Assembly: GCA_034658655.1 (NCBI GenBank)
Contig: JAYEFQ010000023.1
Span: forward strand, 1 to 64,000
Source: JAQIBY01 sp034658655
GTDB lineage: Bacteria > Bacteroidota > Bacteroidia > Bacteroidales > ML635J-15
Length of the DNA stretch: 64,000 nucleotides
Reading direction: 5' to 3'
Shown here: in pieces, positions 34,580-43,897 of the stretch
Numbering within the stretch: position 1 is the first letter of the stretch
Layout of the letters: every line of letters begins with the position of its first letter
Notes under the pieces: model-generated
What the model was told of the DNA's origin: nothing
Seen by the model: only the letters and a program-made list of their open reading frames with translations
Databases searched by the model: none
Program-made: the position numbers and the translations under genes

Positions 34580-35422
34580 ATGAGCCGACACATCATATAT
34601 AATGGTGATTTAATTAAAAATGATGCCTTGTTTTGTGCCACCGACGCAGTATTGCAAGGTGTTAATAGGCTAAATTTTACGTGGCTTATCGTATCCTCGG
34701 CTTTGCCTTTTTATCAAGACGAATTTCGAAAAATTGAAAAATATGCAAATTATAAAGGCATAAAACTTCCCGCTTGGATGACTGCCAATACCTTTGCTCA
34801 AGATATTCAGCATTTGTTTCAAATGAACAGAATTTATCAGGGAGGTTTGTTGAAAATGTTGCTTTTCGTTGAGGCTCCCAGGCAGGAAGCTAAATATTTA
34901 ATGACTGCAGAATCGCTTAATCGACAAAAATTTCATTTGAATTCTGAAGGATTAAAAGTTGATATTTTTCGCAAAAATCGATTGTTCTCTGGGTCTGCTG
35001 AAGTGTTTGATGTAGGTGTCTCGGCAACGGAAACCTCTGCAATCAATAGCATGCATCAAAATGGATTAAACCAAATGGTTTTGTTAAATGAAATGAATCA
35101 TGTTGCCCGTTTTGTTGGGGCAAACTTCATGCTTTTAGATCATGATACGGTTTATACACCTGCAATAAAAGAAGGCGCAATTGAGGATGTCATGCGTGAA
35201 AAAGTAATTGAGGCTTGCGTTCGGCTTAATATTAAAGTATTTGACGATTGCATTGTTCATGCAGATGATTTGAAAACTGCAGATGAAATATTTGTGATAG
35301 ATCCGGTTCATGGATTAAAGTGGGTGCTGGGTTTTGAGGACAGACGCTTTTATTACAAATTTGCGCCAAAACTGCATCAAATGTTAAATCAATTGTACTT
35401 CGGAAAAACGAATGCAACATAA
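34580..35422 (+). CDS. Class IV aminotransferase-like protein, PLP lysine apparently missing
   Basis: 280 residues with the fold-type IV aminotransferase plan: an N-terminal domain with NGDLI, then the C-terminal half with VLLNEMNHVARFVGANFMLL and VYTPAIKEGAIEDVMRE, the counterpart of the branched-chain aminotransferase/PabC segment around the E-x(4)-N motif. Aligned by eye with E. coli PabC, the position of the PLP-binding Lys falls in SAEVFDVGVSATET, which has no Lys, and the usual Glu before the N-x-F motif is replaced by Ala or Arg. It may therefore be catalytically inactive or have changed chemistry. It starts 4 bases after gmhB. Confidence 0.75.
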   Translation: MSRHIIYNGDLIKNDALFCATDAVLQGVNRLNFTWLIVSSALPFYQDEFRKIEKYANYKGIKLPAWMTANTFAQDIQHLFQMNRIYQGGLLKMLLFVEAPRQEAKYLMTAESLNRQKFHLNSEGLKVDIFRKNRLFSGSAEVFDVGVSATETSAINSMHQNGLNQMVLLNEMNHVARFVGANFMLLDHDTVYTPAIKEGAIEDVMREKVIEACVRLNIKVFDDCIVHADDLKTADEIFVIDPVHGLKWVLGFEDRRFYYKFAPKLHQMLNQLYFGKTNAT

Positions 35423-35581
35423 ATTCCATATGGAATAGGCATTTGATTTTTGACACAATATTTTCCCAGATTATATTTTGCTGCGAATTAAAGCCAAAAT
35501 ATTTTTCGTAATTTTATAAAAAATCCAAATATGCAGACAACGAAATAAAAACTTGTACTGTCTAATAACCAGAATGTAAAA

Positions 35582-36115
35582 ATGAAGGAGGAAAAGAAAC
35601 TTGTTAAACAGTGTAAAAACCATTCCCATAAAGCCTTTGACCGCTTGTATGATGCGTACTCACCGGTTTTGTTTGGGATATGTTTACGCTACGCAAGAGA
35701 CGATTCCTCAGCAGAAGACATTTTGCAAGAAGCCTTTTTAATCATTTTTAATAAAATAGAAGGCTATCGATTTGAAGGTTCTTTTGAAGGCTGGCTAAAA
35801 CGGATTACTGTGAATACGGCAATCAATTATCTGCGAAAGCAAAACAGGCAAAGTTTTTCTAGTTTAGATGATGGTTATCACGAATATTCAGCCGCAGAAG
35901 CTGATAACATCGTGTCAGGAATGTCTGAACAGGAAATATTGCAGCATATACAAACATTGCCCGATGGATATCGTACCATATTTAACCTTTTTGTTATTGA
36001 AGGATACAAACATGTGGAAATTGCCAAAATGTTGAATATCACGGAAAGTACATCTCGAACACAGTTAGCGAAAGCCAGAAAAGCACTTCAAAGAAAATTA
36101 ATGGAAAACAAATGA
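35582..36115 (+). CDS. ECF-type RNA polymerase sigma-70 factor
   Basis: 177 residues with sigma region 2 (AFDRLYDAYSPVLFGICLRY, DDSSAEDILQEAFLIIF, FEGWLKRITVNTAINYLRK) and region 4 (LPDGYRTIFNLFVIEGYKHV, then EIAKMLNITESTSRTQLAKA). No region 1.1 or 3 is present, which is the ECF plan. Its last 4 bases overlap the start of the next gene, so the two products are made together. ECF factors respond to envelope signals when released by a membrane anti-sigma partner, probably the downstream protein. Confidence 0.92.
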   Translation: MKEEKKLVKQCKNHSHKAFDRLYDAYSPVLFGICLRYARDDSSAEDILQEAFLIIFNKIEGYRFEGSFEGWLKRITVNTAINYLRKQNRQSFSSLDDGYHEYSAAEADNIVSGMSEQEILQHIQTLPDGYRTIFNLFVIEGYKHVEIAKMLNITESTSRTQLAKARKALQRKLMENK

Positions 36116-37905
36116 AGCAGTTTGATAAACATATTCAGGATAAAATGCAGGGGATGAAAGTTTCTCCTTCGCCGAAGCTGAAAGCAAATTTACAGCAGCA
36201 GTATCCGAAACAATCCTTCGTGCAGACAATCAATCCGTTTGTGGGTGGGCTTGCAGTTGTTGCTGCAATTAGTTTGTTGGTTTTTCTCGCATTGCAAATT
36301 ACGAATAATCCAAATCTTGTTTATAGCCCAACACCATTAAATACTGAAGCATATCAGCCAATTGATAATCCACAGGTCATTAATATGAATACTTCAGATA
36401 AAGCCAATGCTTTGTCTCCTAAAGAAAATCATATTATTGCTGATAATACAGAGGATAGTCGCACAGGCTGTAAAAGCACTTTCTGTACTTATCAAAATCA
36501 AATTGAAATTCCCGTTGAGCTTGAGCAGTATAGTCTTTTATTTACCGATGATGGATTGAATGTTCATGCAAACAAACAAAATACGAAGATTATAGCTGAT
36601 ACACTCGGAGATTATTTATTGATTATTGCATCAAAAACTGAAAATAGATTGGATACAATGCTGATCTCTTTTCTTGCAGCACCTAAAATGCCAGATTTAA
36701 AAGATACCATGGTTTGTGGGTTAGAATTTTCAATTAATACAGCAGGTAAATCTGGAGATTTCCGTTTGCCGGATGGTTTATCAATGAGAAAAAATAGAAC
36801 AGATTTTTCCATAATGGCAGAACAATATTGTAAATATAAGCTGGTTTATTTTGAAACCGATGAAATTGGAACATTTACTCACGAGTTTGTAGTGGAATTT
36901 ATTCCTGCCGAGATGCCTGAGGTGCAAATCGTAAAAAACCCGCGTTGTTATCTTGATAATGCTGTCATTCAACTTGATCTTAAATCCAATGAAAAAGGCG
37001 AAGTGAGTTTGTCTCATGGAAATGTAGAAATCCTTGATAATCAATCTTATCGCTTGAATTTTGATTATGAAACTGCAGATCAAATTTATTGTTTCATTAA
37101 GTATCATCAAGCTGCCTGCAATTTATTTGATACACTTATGTTTGATCTTCCTGAGAAACCTGATTATAATATGGTAGTTAATCAAGCGAACTGTAATCAT
37201 GAGGCAAGTTTAATGGTAGAGAGTTATGATGCAAATGCATTGAAAGTTTTCTTGAATCAGGAACAAATTGAATTGCAGAAAACCATTTCAATGATTCCAG
37301 GAGATTATCAACTTCAGTTTTTAGATGAAAATGCCTGTGTAATTACTGAAACGTTTAGCATACTTGAGCAAAATAATTTACATGCTAGCTTTGAATTCCA
37401 AACGGCATTAGATGGAATGTCGGTGCGAGTAACAAATAATACGAAAGGGATTGATGTGTTTGATGCTGATGTTGAATATCAGTGGTATGTGAACGGTAAA
37501 CTTGTTTCAGAGCAGGAGTCTCCAACTATAGAATTAACACAAATATCTAACACAATTCGTTTATTTGTGAAATTAGGAATGTGTGAAGATGAGATGATTG
37601 TTTCTGATATTCAGCCAGATAAAGGCTTAATTCGTTGTGCGAATTTCTTTACTCCAAATGGCGATGGACAGTTTGATTTTTTTAAAGTGTTGGTTGATCC
37701 AAGCTTAACAAGGTTTGCAGGGAAAATATTTAATAGAGCCGGACAGCTTGTTTATGAATGGACAGATGCGAATGAAGCATGGGACGGAAAATTTGCAGGA
37801 AATCAGGATGCCACAGAAGGTGTGTATTTTTATGCAATTCAGGCTGTCGATTCTACAGGACAAATTATTGAAAAAAGAGGTACAATTCAGTTAATTCGGG
37901 ACTAG
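36112..37905 (+). CDS. Membrane-anchored protein with T9SS type B C-terminal domain (putative anti-sigma)
   Basis: 597 residues. Positions 1-40 are basic, hydrophilic and cytosolic, a single membrane helix spans 43-63 (FVGGLAVVAAISLLVFLALQI), and a long extracytoplasmic part of beta strands follows. At 511-597 the gliding-motility/CHU_C type B sorting domain (NFFTPNGDGQFDFFKV to GTIQLIRD) is clear. The N-terminal plan matches ECF anti-sigma factors, and the gene overlaps the sigma gene by ATGA. A T9SS domain behind a non-cleaved internal helix is unusual, since such cargo normally has a cleaved signal peptide. The anti-sigma role is inference from position and topology. Confidence 0.8.
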   Translation: MKQFDKHIQDKMQGMKVSPSPKLKANLQQQYPKQSFVQTINPFVGGLAVVAAISLLVFLALQITNNPNLVYSPTPLNTEAYQPIDNPQVINMNTSDKANALSPKENHIIADNTEDSRTGCKSTFCTYQNQIEIPVELEQYSLLFTDDGLNVHANKQNTKIIADTLGDYLLIIASKTENRLDTMLISFLAAPKMPDLKDTMVCGLEFSINTAGKSGDFRLPDGLSMRKNRTDFSIMAEQYCKYKLVYFETDEIGTFTHEFVVEFIPAEMPEVQIVKNPRCYLDNAVIQLDLKSNEKGEVSLSHGNVEILDNQSYRLNFDYETADQIYCFIKYHQAACNLFDTLMFDLPEKPDYNMVVNQANCNHEASLMVESYDANALKVFLNQEQIELQKTISMIPGDYQLQFLDENACVITETFSILEQNNLHASFEFQTALDGMSVRVTNNTKGIDVFDADVEYQWYVNGKLVSEQESPTIELTQISNTIRLFVKLGMCEDEMIVSDIQPDKGLIRCANFFTPNGDGQFDFFKVLVDPSLTRFAGKIFNRAGQLVYEWTDANEAWDGKFAGNQDATEGVYFYAIQAVDSTGQIIEKRGTIQLIRD

Positions 37906-37932
37906 TGCATCAATATCCAAGTTTAAAAGAAA

Positions 37933-37957
37933 GAAGCCGGCAAAACCGGCTTTTTTT
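37933..37957 (+). terminator. Rho-independent terminator
   Basis: AAGCCGG (37934-37940), loop CAAAA, then CCGGCTT (37946-37952) and a T run. It ends the sigma/membrane-protein operon and lies between convergent genes. Confidence 0.85.
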
Positions 37958-37979
37958 CATTGTATGATGTGTTTGTCTT

Positions 37980-40130
37980 TTATTCTTCCTCTTGTGCTTC
38001 AGCATACGTTTTAAGCAACTCAGTTTGAATATCTCCAGGAACTTGTGAATATTCCGCAAACTCAATGCTATACATCGCACGCCCACCTGTGATAGACTGT
38101 AATGCAGTTGAATAAGTGCCCATTTCAGCCAATGGAGCTTTTGCTGTGATTTTTTCAAAGCCAGATTCACTGCTCATACCTTGAACAATAGCACGACGTC
38201 CCTGTAAATCACTCATCACATCACCCATACGATCTGATGGAACTAATACTTCTACATTATATATAGGCTCCATGATTTTTGGACCAGCATTTTTAAACGC
38301 AGTGCTAAACGCATTACGACCTGCAAGTTTGAAAGAAATCTCATTGGAATCAACTGGGTGCATTTTGCCGTCATAAATATAAACACGAATATCACGAGCA
38401 TATGAACCAGTTAACGGACCTTCTTCGATCTTTTCCATAATGCCTTTTAAAATGGCAGGCATAAAACGAGCATCAATTGAACCACCGACAATACAGCTGA
38501 AAAATTCAAGCTTTCCGCCCCATTCCAGTTCAATTTCATCACGGTTTTTGATATTGAGTTTATATTCTTTTCCATCAATTTTTACGATCTCAGGATCAAC
38601 CATGCCTTCAACAATCGGTTCAATAATCATATGAACTTCGCCGAATTGACCAGATCCACCGGATTGTTTTTTATGGCGATAATCTGATTGTGCTTTTTTG
38701 GTGATCGTCTCACGATAAGGAATTTTTGGAGCAAAATATTCTGTCTCTACTTTAAATATATTGTCAAGATGCCATTTAAGAATGTTCATATGATATTCTC
38801 CTTGACCGCTTACAATCATTTGTTTTAACTCCTTGGAGTGAACCAATTTTATCGTTGGATCTTCCATGTGCATTTTATTTAACGCATCTCCAAGTTTTTC
38901 CTCATCACCTTCTGATAATGGACGAATTGCAGTTCTGAATTTTGGTTCAGGATATTTAATTTCTGGAAATTCAATGTCATTTCCAGGAGCAATGAGCGTG
39001 TCGTTTGCTTTAGTAACTTTCATTTTTACTGTAGCACCAATATCACCCGCAACAAGTTTGGTTACTTTAGTTCTTTCTTTTCCGGCGCATGCATATAATT
39101 GTGTGATACGTTCTTTTGAACTTTTTCGCACATTAGTCACATCCATACCTTCATTAATTTCTCCTGTAATTACTTTGAAATAATTAATTTCACCAATATG
39201 TTCCTCATTAGAAGTTTTGAAAACAAATGCACTGAATGGTGCTGATGCATCGTATTTCACATCATTACCAGCTTTGTCTTTTATTGGAGTAACTTGATCA
39301 GGACTTGGCATGACGTCAGCAATAAAGTCCATAAAGCGATTAATCCCGATTTGTGGTTTTGCTGAAAAACAGAAAATCGGATTTAATGAACCTGAAAGAA
39401 TTCCCTGAGTCATTCCTTGCATCAGTTGTTCATCAGAAAGGCTTTCTGTTTCAAAGAAAATTTCCATTAAATTATCATCAGCTTCAGCCGCTTTTTCAAC
39501 CAACTCTAAACGCAATTCTTCAGCTTTATCTGCATGTTCTGCAGGAATGTCAGAGACACTTGCTTTCCCATCTTTATAAGTGTACATTTTCATTTCAAGC
39601 ACATCAATAATGCTGTCAAAATCAATGCCTGGGTTAACTGGGAACTGTACGCTTACTGCATTGCCGCCAAAGGTTTCTGTAACCATCTCAATGGTACGCT
39701 CGTAATTTGTTTTTTCATGATCCAGATGATTTATTCCGATAATCATTGGTTTGTTAAACTGCTCCATTTGGCGTTTGTGGATTTCCGTTCCAACTTCAAC
39801 ACCATTTTGGGCGTTAATGATCATCGCTACCGCATCTGCAGGATGAAGACTGTTAATGACACTCCCGATAAAATCAGTCATGCCAGGATTATCAATAAAG
39901 TTAATTTTCTTATTTTTATGCTCGGCGAATACAACGGATGAAAAAACAGAATTTTCATTCCCCTTTTCTATCGGCTTGTAATCTGACACCGTGTTTTTTG
40001 ATGAAATGTCACCTTTTCTTGTTAATGCACCACTTTCAAAAACCATGGCTTCTGCTAATGTGGTTTTTCCTGCGCCTGAATTTCCTAGCAGTGCCAGGTT
40101 TTTTATTTCACTCGTTTGATAGGTTTTCAT
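37980..40130 (-). CDS. EF-G paralogue (translational GTPase)
   Basis: 716-residue ribosome-associated GTPase of the EF-G type with all five domains. The G1 loop is LLGNSGAGKTT (usual AHIDAGKTT), G3 is DNPG (usual DTPG) and G4 is NHLD (usual NKxD). Domains III-V are conserved (RSL-like IRPLSEGDEEKL, GQGEYHMNILKWHL, SGGSGQFGEVHM, SGFEKITAKAPLAEMGTYST). The canonical fusA lies at 41459, so this is a second, divergent copy, as in many bacteria. The role may be in ribosome recycling or stress translation. It is transcribed away from rpsL. Confidence 0.88.
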   Translation of the reverse strand: MKTYQTSEIKNLALLGNSGAGKTTLAEAMVFESGALTRKGDISSKNTVSDYKPIEKGNENSVFSSVVFAEHKNKKINFIDNPGMTDFIGSVINSLHPADAVAMIINAQNGVEVGTEIHKRQMEQFNKPMIIGINHLDHEKTNYERTIEMVTETFGGNAVSVQFPVNPGIDFDSIIDVLEMKMYTYKDGKASVSDIPAEHADKAEELRLELVEKAAEADDNLMEIFFETESLSDEQLMQGMTQGILSGSLNPIFCFSAKPQIGINRFMDFIADVMPSPDQVTPIKDKAGNDVKYDASAPFSAFVFKTSNEEHIGEINYFKVITGEINEGMDVTNVRKSSKERITQLYACAGKERTKVTKLVAGDIGATVKMKVTKANDTLIAPGNDIEFPEIKYPEPKFRTAIRPLSEGDEEKLGDALNKMHMEDPTIKLVHSKELKQMIVSGQGEYHMNILKWHLDNIFKVETEYFAPKIPYRETITKKAQSDYRHKKQSGGSGQFGEVHMIIEPIVEGMVDPEIVKIDGKEYKLNIKNRDEIELEWGGKLEFFSCIVGGSIDARFMPAILKGIMEKIEEGPLTGSYARDIRVYIYDGKMHPVDSNEISFKLAGRNAFSTAFKNAGPKIMEPIYNVEVLVPSDRMGDVMSDLQGRRAIVQGMSSESGFEKITAKAPLAEMGTYSTALQSITGGRAMYSIEFAEYSQVPGDIQTELLKTYAEAQEEE

Positions 40131-40515
40131 AATAATTTGAAAAATTTATTATTGTGAGTAATTCAAAATTTGCCTTTTTAAAATGGCTTACAAAAATAAC
40201 AACTATTTAATTACTTGCAAATTCTTACACAATATTATATATATAGGACTTTCTATTATTATATTTTGAATCACTGTTGTCCGAGAAATATTATCAATTT
40301 ATAATTCATTATTTTAGCGGACTCTAGTGATATCGAATGAAGAATGCAGGTTAGCTCATACACTCAATGTAGTAAAATCTGAAAAAAATATTATTTAAAG
40401 TAAAAGAATTTAGTGATAACCCTTTATAATTGGTGAAATATGAGACCTGCGTAAATTAAAATCATTCAAAATTAAACAAAAAATGCTCATACACAGAGTT
40501 TTTTTTAAAAGGGGC
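40131..40515. other. Intergenic region upstream of the ribosomal operon
   Basis: A+T-rich region between the divergent EF-G paralogue and rpsL. No gene or strong hairpin was found. It must hold the promoter of the EF-G paralogue; none matches the consensus well enough to call. Confidence 0.4.
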
Positions 40516-40545
40516 TTGTTAATAACAAAAAAAGAAATACCTTTG
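40516..40545 (+). promoter_or_regulatory. Promoter of the ribosomal protein operon
   Basis: TTG at 40516-40518, 19 bases, then TACCTTTG at 40538-40545, an exact match to the Bacteroidota -33/-7 consensus. Transcription would begin near 40551, leaving a leader of about 40 bases before rpsL. Confidence 0.7.
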
Positions 40546-40590
40546 CAGTCCAATTTAGAAAAGTTGTTTTTTGTTTAATAAGGATAATAT

Positions 40591-40965
40591 ATGCCAACAA
40601 TACAACAGTTAGTTCGTAAAGGAAGAAAACGTCAGGTGGAGAAAAGTAATTCTCCGGCGTTAAATTCATGCCCACAACGTCGTGGGGTATGTACAAGGGT
40701 TTATACTACAACTCCGAAGAAACCAAACTCTGCAATGCGTAAAGTTGCAAGAGTCCGTTTAACCAATGGAAAAGAAGTGAATGCTTACATTCCAGGTGAA
40801 GGTCACAATCTCCAAGAGCACAGTATTGTGCTTATCAGAGGGGGGCGTGTGAAAGATTTACCGGGTGTACGTTATCACATCGTCCGTGGCGCACTTGATA
40901 CCTCAGGTGTTGAGGGTCGGACACAGAGACGGTCTAAGTACGGAGCTAAAAAACCCAAAAAATAA
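40591..40965 (+). CDS. rpsL: 30S ribosomal protein S12
   Basis: Decoding-centre protein of 124 residues. The two conserved loops are intact, with KPNSAMRK at 44-51 and KDLPGVRYH at 88-96. Lys43 and Lys88 are the positions linked to streptomycin sensitivity, and Asp89 is the methylthiolation site in other bacteria. First gene of the run that ends at rplQ. Confidence 0.98.
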   Translation: MPTIQQLVRKGRKRQVEKSNSPALNSCPQRRGVCTRVYTTTPKKPNSAMRKVARVRLTNGKEVNAYIPGEGHNLQEHSIVLIRGGRVKDLPGVRYHIVRGALDTSGVEGRTQRRSKYGAKKPKK

Positions 40966-40973
40966 TTTGAGGT

Positions 40974-41450
40974 ATGAGAAAGTTAAAAAACAAAATTAGA
41001 GTCCGTGAAGGAGATGCAGTTTTTAACGATGTACTTGTTACTAGGTTTGTAAATGATATGATGATGCATGGAAATAAATCCAGATCATTTAAAATCTTTT
41101 ATGAAGCATTAGAGGTCGTTAAAGAAAAAATAAAAGACGATGAGTTGTCTCCCTTGGAAATCTGGAAAAAAGCTGTCCAGAATATCACGCCCGCTGTTGA
41201 GGTGAAAAGTCGCCGTATCGGTGGTGCTACATTTCAGGTTCCTATGGAAATGCGTGCTGATAGAAAAATCTCTGTTGGTAATAAATGGATTATTCAGGCC
41301 GCAAGAAAACGTGGTGGAAAAAATATGGTTGAAAAACTTTCTGCTGAAATTATCGCTGCATATAAAGAAGAAGGTGCTGCGTTTAAAAAGAAAGAAGATA
41401 CTCACCGTATGGCTGAATCAAATAAAGCATTCTCTCACTTTAGATTTTAA
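40974..41450 (+). CDS. rpsG: 30S ribosomal protein S7
   Basis: 158 residues, normal length. It nucleates assembly of the 30S head and lines the E site. N-terminal MRKLKNKIRVREGDAVFND and the helical core GGATFQVPMEMRADRK are typical. Lies 8 bases after rpsL and is followed by fusA. Confidence 0.97.
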   Translation: MRKLKNKIRVREGDAVFNDVLVTRFVNDMMMHGNKSRSFKIFYEALEVVKEKIKDDELSPLEIWKKAVQNITPAVEVKSRRIGGATFQVPMEMRADRKISVGNKWIIQAARKRGGKNMVEKLSAEIIAAYKEEGAAFKKKEDTHRMAESNKAFSHFRF

Positions 41451-41458
41451 ATTTGAAT

Positions 41459-43558
41459 ATGTCCTTTGATTTAACCAGAAATATCGGAATTATGGCTCAC
41501 ATCGACGCCGGTAAGACTACAACTACCGAGCGTATCCTGTATTTTACAGGAGTGAACTATAAAATCGGTGAGGTGCATGATGGGACTGCCACTATGGATT
41601 GGATGCAGCAAGAACAAGATAGGGGTATTACTATTACCTCTGCTGCTACAACAACCTATTGGAAAAAAAATTCAAAGGAATATCGTATTAACATTATAGA
41701 CACTCCGGGACATGTCGATTTCACCATGGAAGTAGAGCGTTCACTTAGAGTACTCGATGGTGCAATTGCTGTTTTCTGTGCGGTCGGTGGGGTAGAACCT
41801 CAATCCGAAACAGTATGGAGACAAGCAAATCGATATAATGTCCCGAGAATCGCATTCGTTAACAAGATGGATCGCGTGGGTGCAGATTTCCTGAGAGTCG
41901 TTGATCAAATTAGAACTCGATTGAAAGCTAATCCCGTGCCACTGCAACTTCCTATAGGCGTTGAAGAAGATTTCGTGGGAGTGGTTGACTTGATTACTGA
42001 AAAAGCATATATATGGACTGATGGAGATCAGGATTATGGAATGTATTTTGAAGTAACAGAGGTTCCGGAGTCAATGAAAGAGGAAGTGTATGAATTGCGC
42101 GAAAATCTTATCGAAATCGTTGCAGAGTCAGATGATAAATTGTTGGAAAGATTTTTTGAAGATAGAAGTGCAATTACAGTAGAAGAATTTAAAACAGTTA
42201 CTAGGAAAGCAGTACTTGATGGAACAATTGTTCCTGTGCTTTGTGGTTCTGCTTTTAAAAATAAAGGGGTACAGCCTTTGTTAGATGCCGTTACTGATTA
42301 TTTGCCAAGCCCGGCAGATGTTGAATCAATTTCCGGTATCGACCCGAAATCAGAAAACGAAATTTCAAGAAAACCGTCTGTAGAAGAACCATTTTCTGCC
42401 TTATGTTTTAAAATTGCCACAAATCCGTTTGTCGGTAAATTAGCATATATTCGCGTTTATTCAGGACAATTAAATGCAAAACAACAGGTATATAATATGC
42501 GTACTGAAAAATCAGAACGCCTAAATCGCCTGTTTTTAATGCATGCAAATAAACAGAAAGCCTTGGAAACAGTTCAGGTTGGAGATATTGTCGCTGTCGT
42601 TGGATTTAAAAATATAAAAACGGGTGATACGCTCTGTGATAAATCCAAACCAATTGTTTTGGAATCAATGAATTTTCCTGAACCGGTTATCGGGCTTGCA
42701 ATTGAACCACATTATCAGGCAGATATCGACAAACTTGGACAAGCCTTGGCAAATCTTGCTGAAGAAGATCCAACCTTTACTGTTGAAGTGAATGAACAAT
42801 CAGGTCAGACAATTATCAATGGAATGGGAGAATTGCATCTCGAAATCCTTATTGACCGCTTACGGATTGAGCATGGTGTGAAATTGAATCAGGGAAATCC
42901 ACATGTGAATTATAAAGAAGCCGTTTACGGAAGCATTGTGCATCGTGAAATATTTGAAAAACAAACTGGTGGAAAAGGAAAATTTGCTGATATTGAAGTG
43001 GAAATTTCTGAAGTTAATGATGATGATGTAACAGGTTTGGTTTTCGAAGATGCCACAAAAGGAGGTTCAATTCCAAAAGAATTTATACCGGCAATTGAAA
43101 AAGGTTTCCGATTAGGATTGTCTAACGGCCCAGTTGCAGGATATCCCTTAGAAAAAATTAAAGTACGCTTATTGGATGGATCTCATCACTCTGTAGATTC
43201 CGATAGCTTATCATTTGAAATAGCAGCAAAACAAGCATTACGTACAGCAACCCGTAAAATGGAAGCTCGTTTGCTTGAGCCTATGATGAAACTCGAGGTG
43301 GTAACCCCGGACGAATATCTTGGTGATGTAGTTGCAGATTTGAATAAACGACGTGCCGATATTCGTGGAATGGATGAAATCACGGGTGCTAGAATTGTCA
43401 AAGCAAATGTTCCGCTTTCAGAGCAATTCGGTTATGTCACTGTATTAAGAACATTATCTTCAGGGAGAGCAGTTTCAAGTATGGAATTTGGCCATTATGA
43501 ACCTATGCTTCCTGAAATGCAAAAAAAAATATTAGAAAAAGGATTGTTGTCTTTTTAA
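41459..43558 (+). CDS. fusA: Elongation factor G
   Basis: Translocation GTPase of 699 residues. G1 AHIDAGKTTTTERILYFTG at about 13-31, G3 DTPGHVDF, G4 NKMD and G5 GSAFKNKG are all canonical, in contrast to the paralogue at 37980. The true start is the ATG at 41459 (MSFDLTRNIG). An in-frame TTG at 41453 is unlikely. As usual in Bacteroidota, tuf does not follow; rpsJ does. Confidence 0.98.
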   Translation: MSFDLTRNIGIMAHIDAGKTTTTERILYFTGVNYKIGEVHDGTATMDWMQQEQDRGITITSAATTTYWKKNSKEYRINIIDTPGHVDFTMEVERSLRVLDGAIAVFCAVGGVEPQSETVWRQANRYNVPRIAFVNKMDRVGADFLRVVDQIRTRLKANPVPLQLPIGVEEDFVGVVDLITEKAYIWTDGDQDYGMYFEVTEVPESMKEEVYELRENLIEIVAESDDKLLERFFEDRSAITVEEFKTVTRKAVLDGTIVPVLCGSAFKNKGVQPLLDAVTDYLPSPADVESISGIDPKSENEISRKPSVEEPFSALCFKIATNPFVGKLAYIRVYSGQLNAKQQVYNMRTEKSERLNRLFLMHANKQKALETVQVGDIVAVVGFKNIKTGDTLCDKSKPIVLESMNFPEPVIGLAIEPHYQADIDKLGQALANLAEEDPTFTVEVNEQSGQTIINGMGELHLEILIDRLRIEHGVKLNQGNPHVNYKEAVYGSIVHREIFEKQTGGKGKFADIEVEISEVNDDDVTGLVFEDATKGGSIPKEFIPAIEKGFRLGLSNGPVAGYPLEKIKVRLLDGSHHSVDSDSLSFEIAAKQALRTATRKMEARLLEPMMKLEVVTPDEYLGDVVADLNKRRADIRGMDEITGARIVKANVPLSEQFGYVTVLRTLSSGRAVSSMEFGHYEPMLPEMQKKILEKGLLSF

Positions 43559-43573
43559 TCGTTAAATATACTT

Positions 43574-43879
43574 ATGAGTCAGAAAATACGAATTAAACTC
43601 AGAAGTTACGATCACAACCTTCTGGACAAGTCTTCAGAAAAGATCGTAAAAACAGTAAAAACTACTGGTGCAGTAGTGAGTGGTCCTATTCCATTGCCTA
43701 CGCATAAGCGCATTTTTACAGTAAACCGTTCCACTTTCGTGAACAAAAAAGCACGCGAGCAATTTGAGCTTAGATCTCATAAACGTTTACTAGATATTTA
43801 CAGTACAACTGCAAATACAATTGATGCACTTATGAAACTGGAATTGCCCAGTGGTGTAGATGTTGAAATTAAAGTGTAA
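43574..43879 (+). CDS. rpsJ: 30S ribosomal protein S10
   Basis: 101 residues with the S10/NusE fold (MSQKIRIKLRSYDHNLLDKS, then GPIPLPTHKRIFTVNRS). It takes part in the 30S head and in NusB-linked antitermination. In most bacteria it begins the S10 operon; here it follows fusA after 15 bases without a visible terminator. Confidence 0.98.
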   Translation: MSQKIRIKLRSYDHNLLDKSSEKIVKTVKTTGAVVSGPIPLPTHKRIFTVNRSTFVNKKAREQFELRSHKRLLDIYSTTANTIDALMKLELPSGVDVEIKV

Positions 43880-43897
43880 TTTTTAATACAAGAAAAA

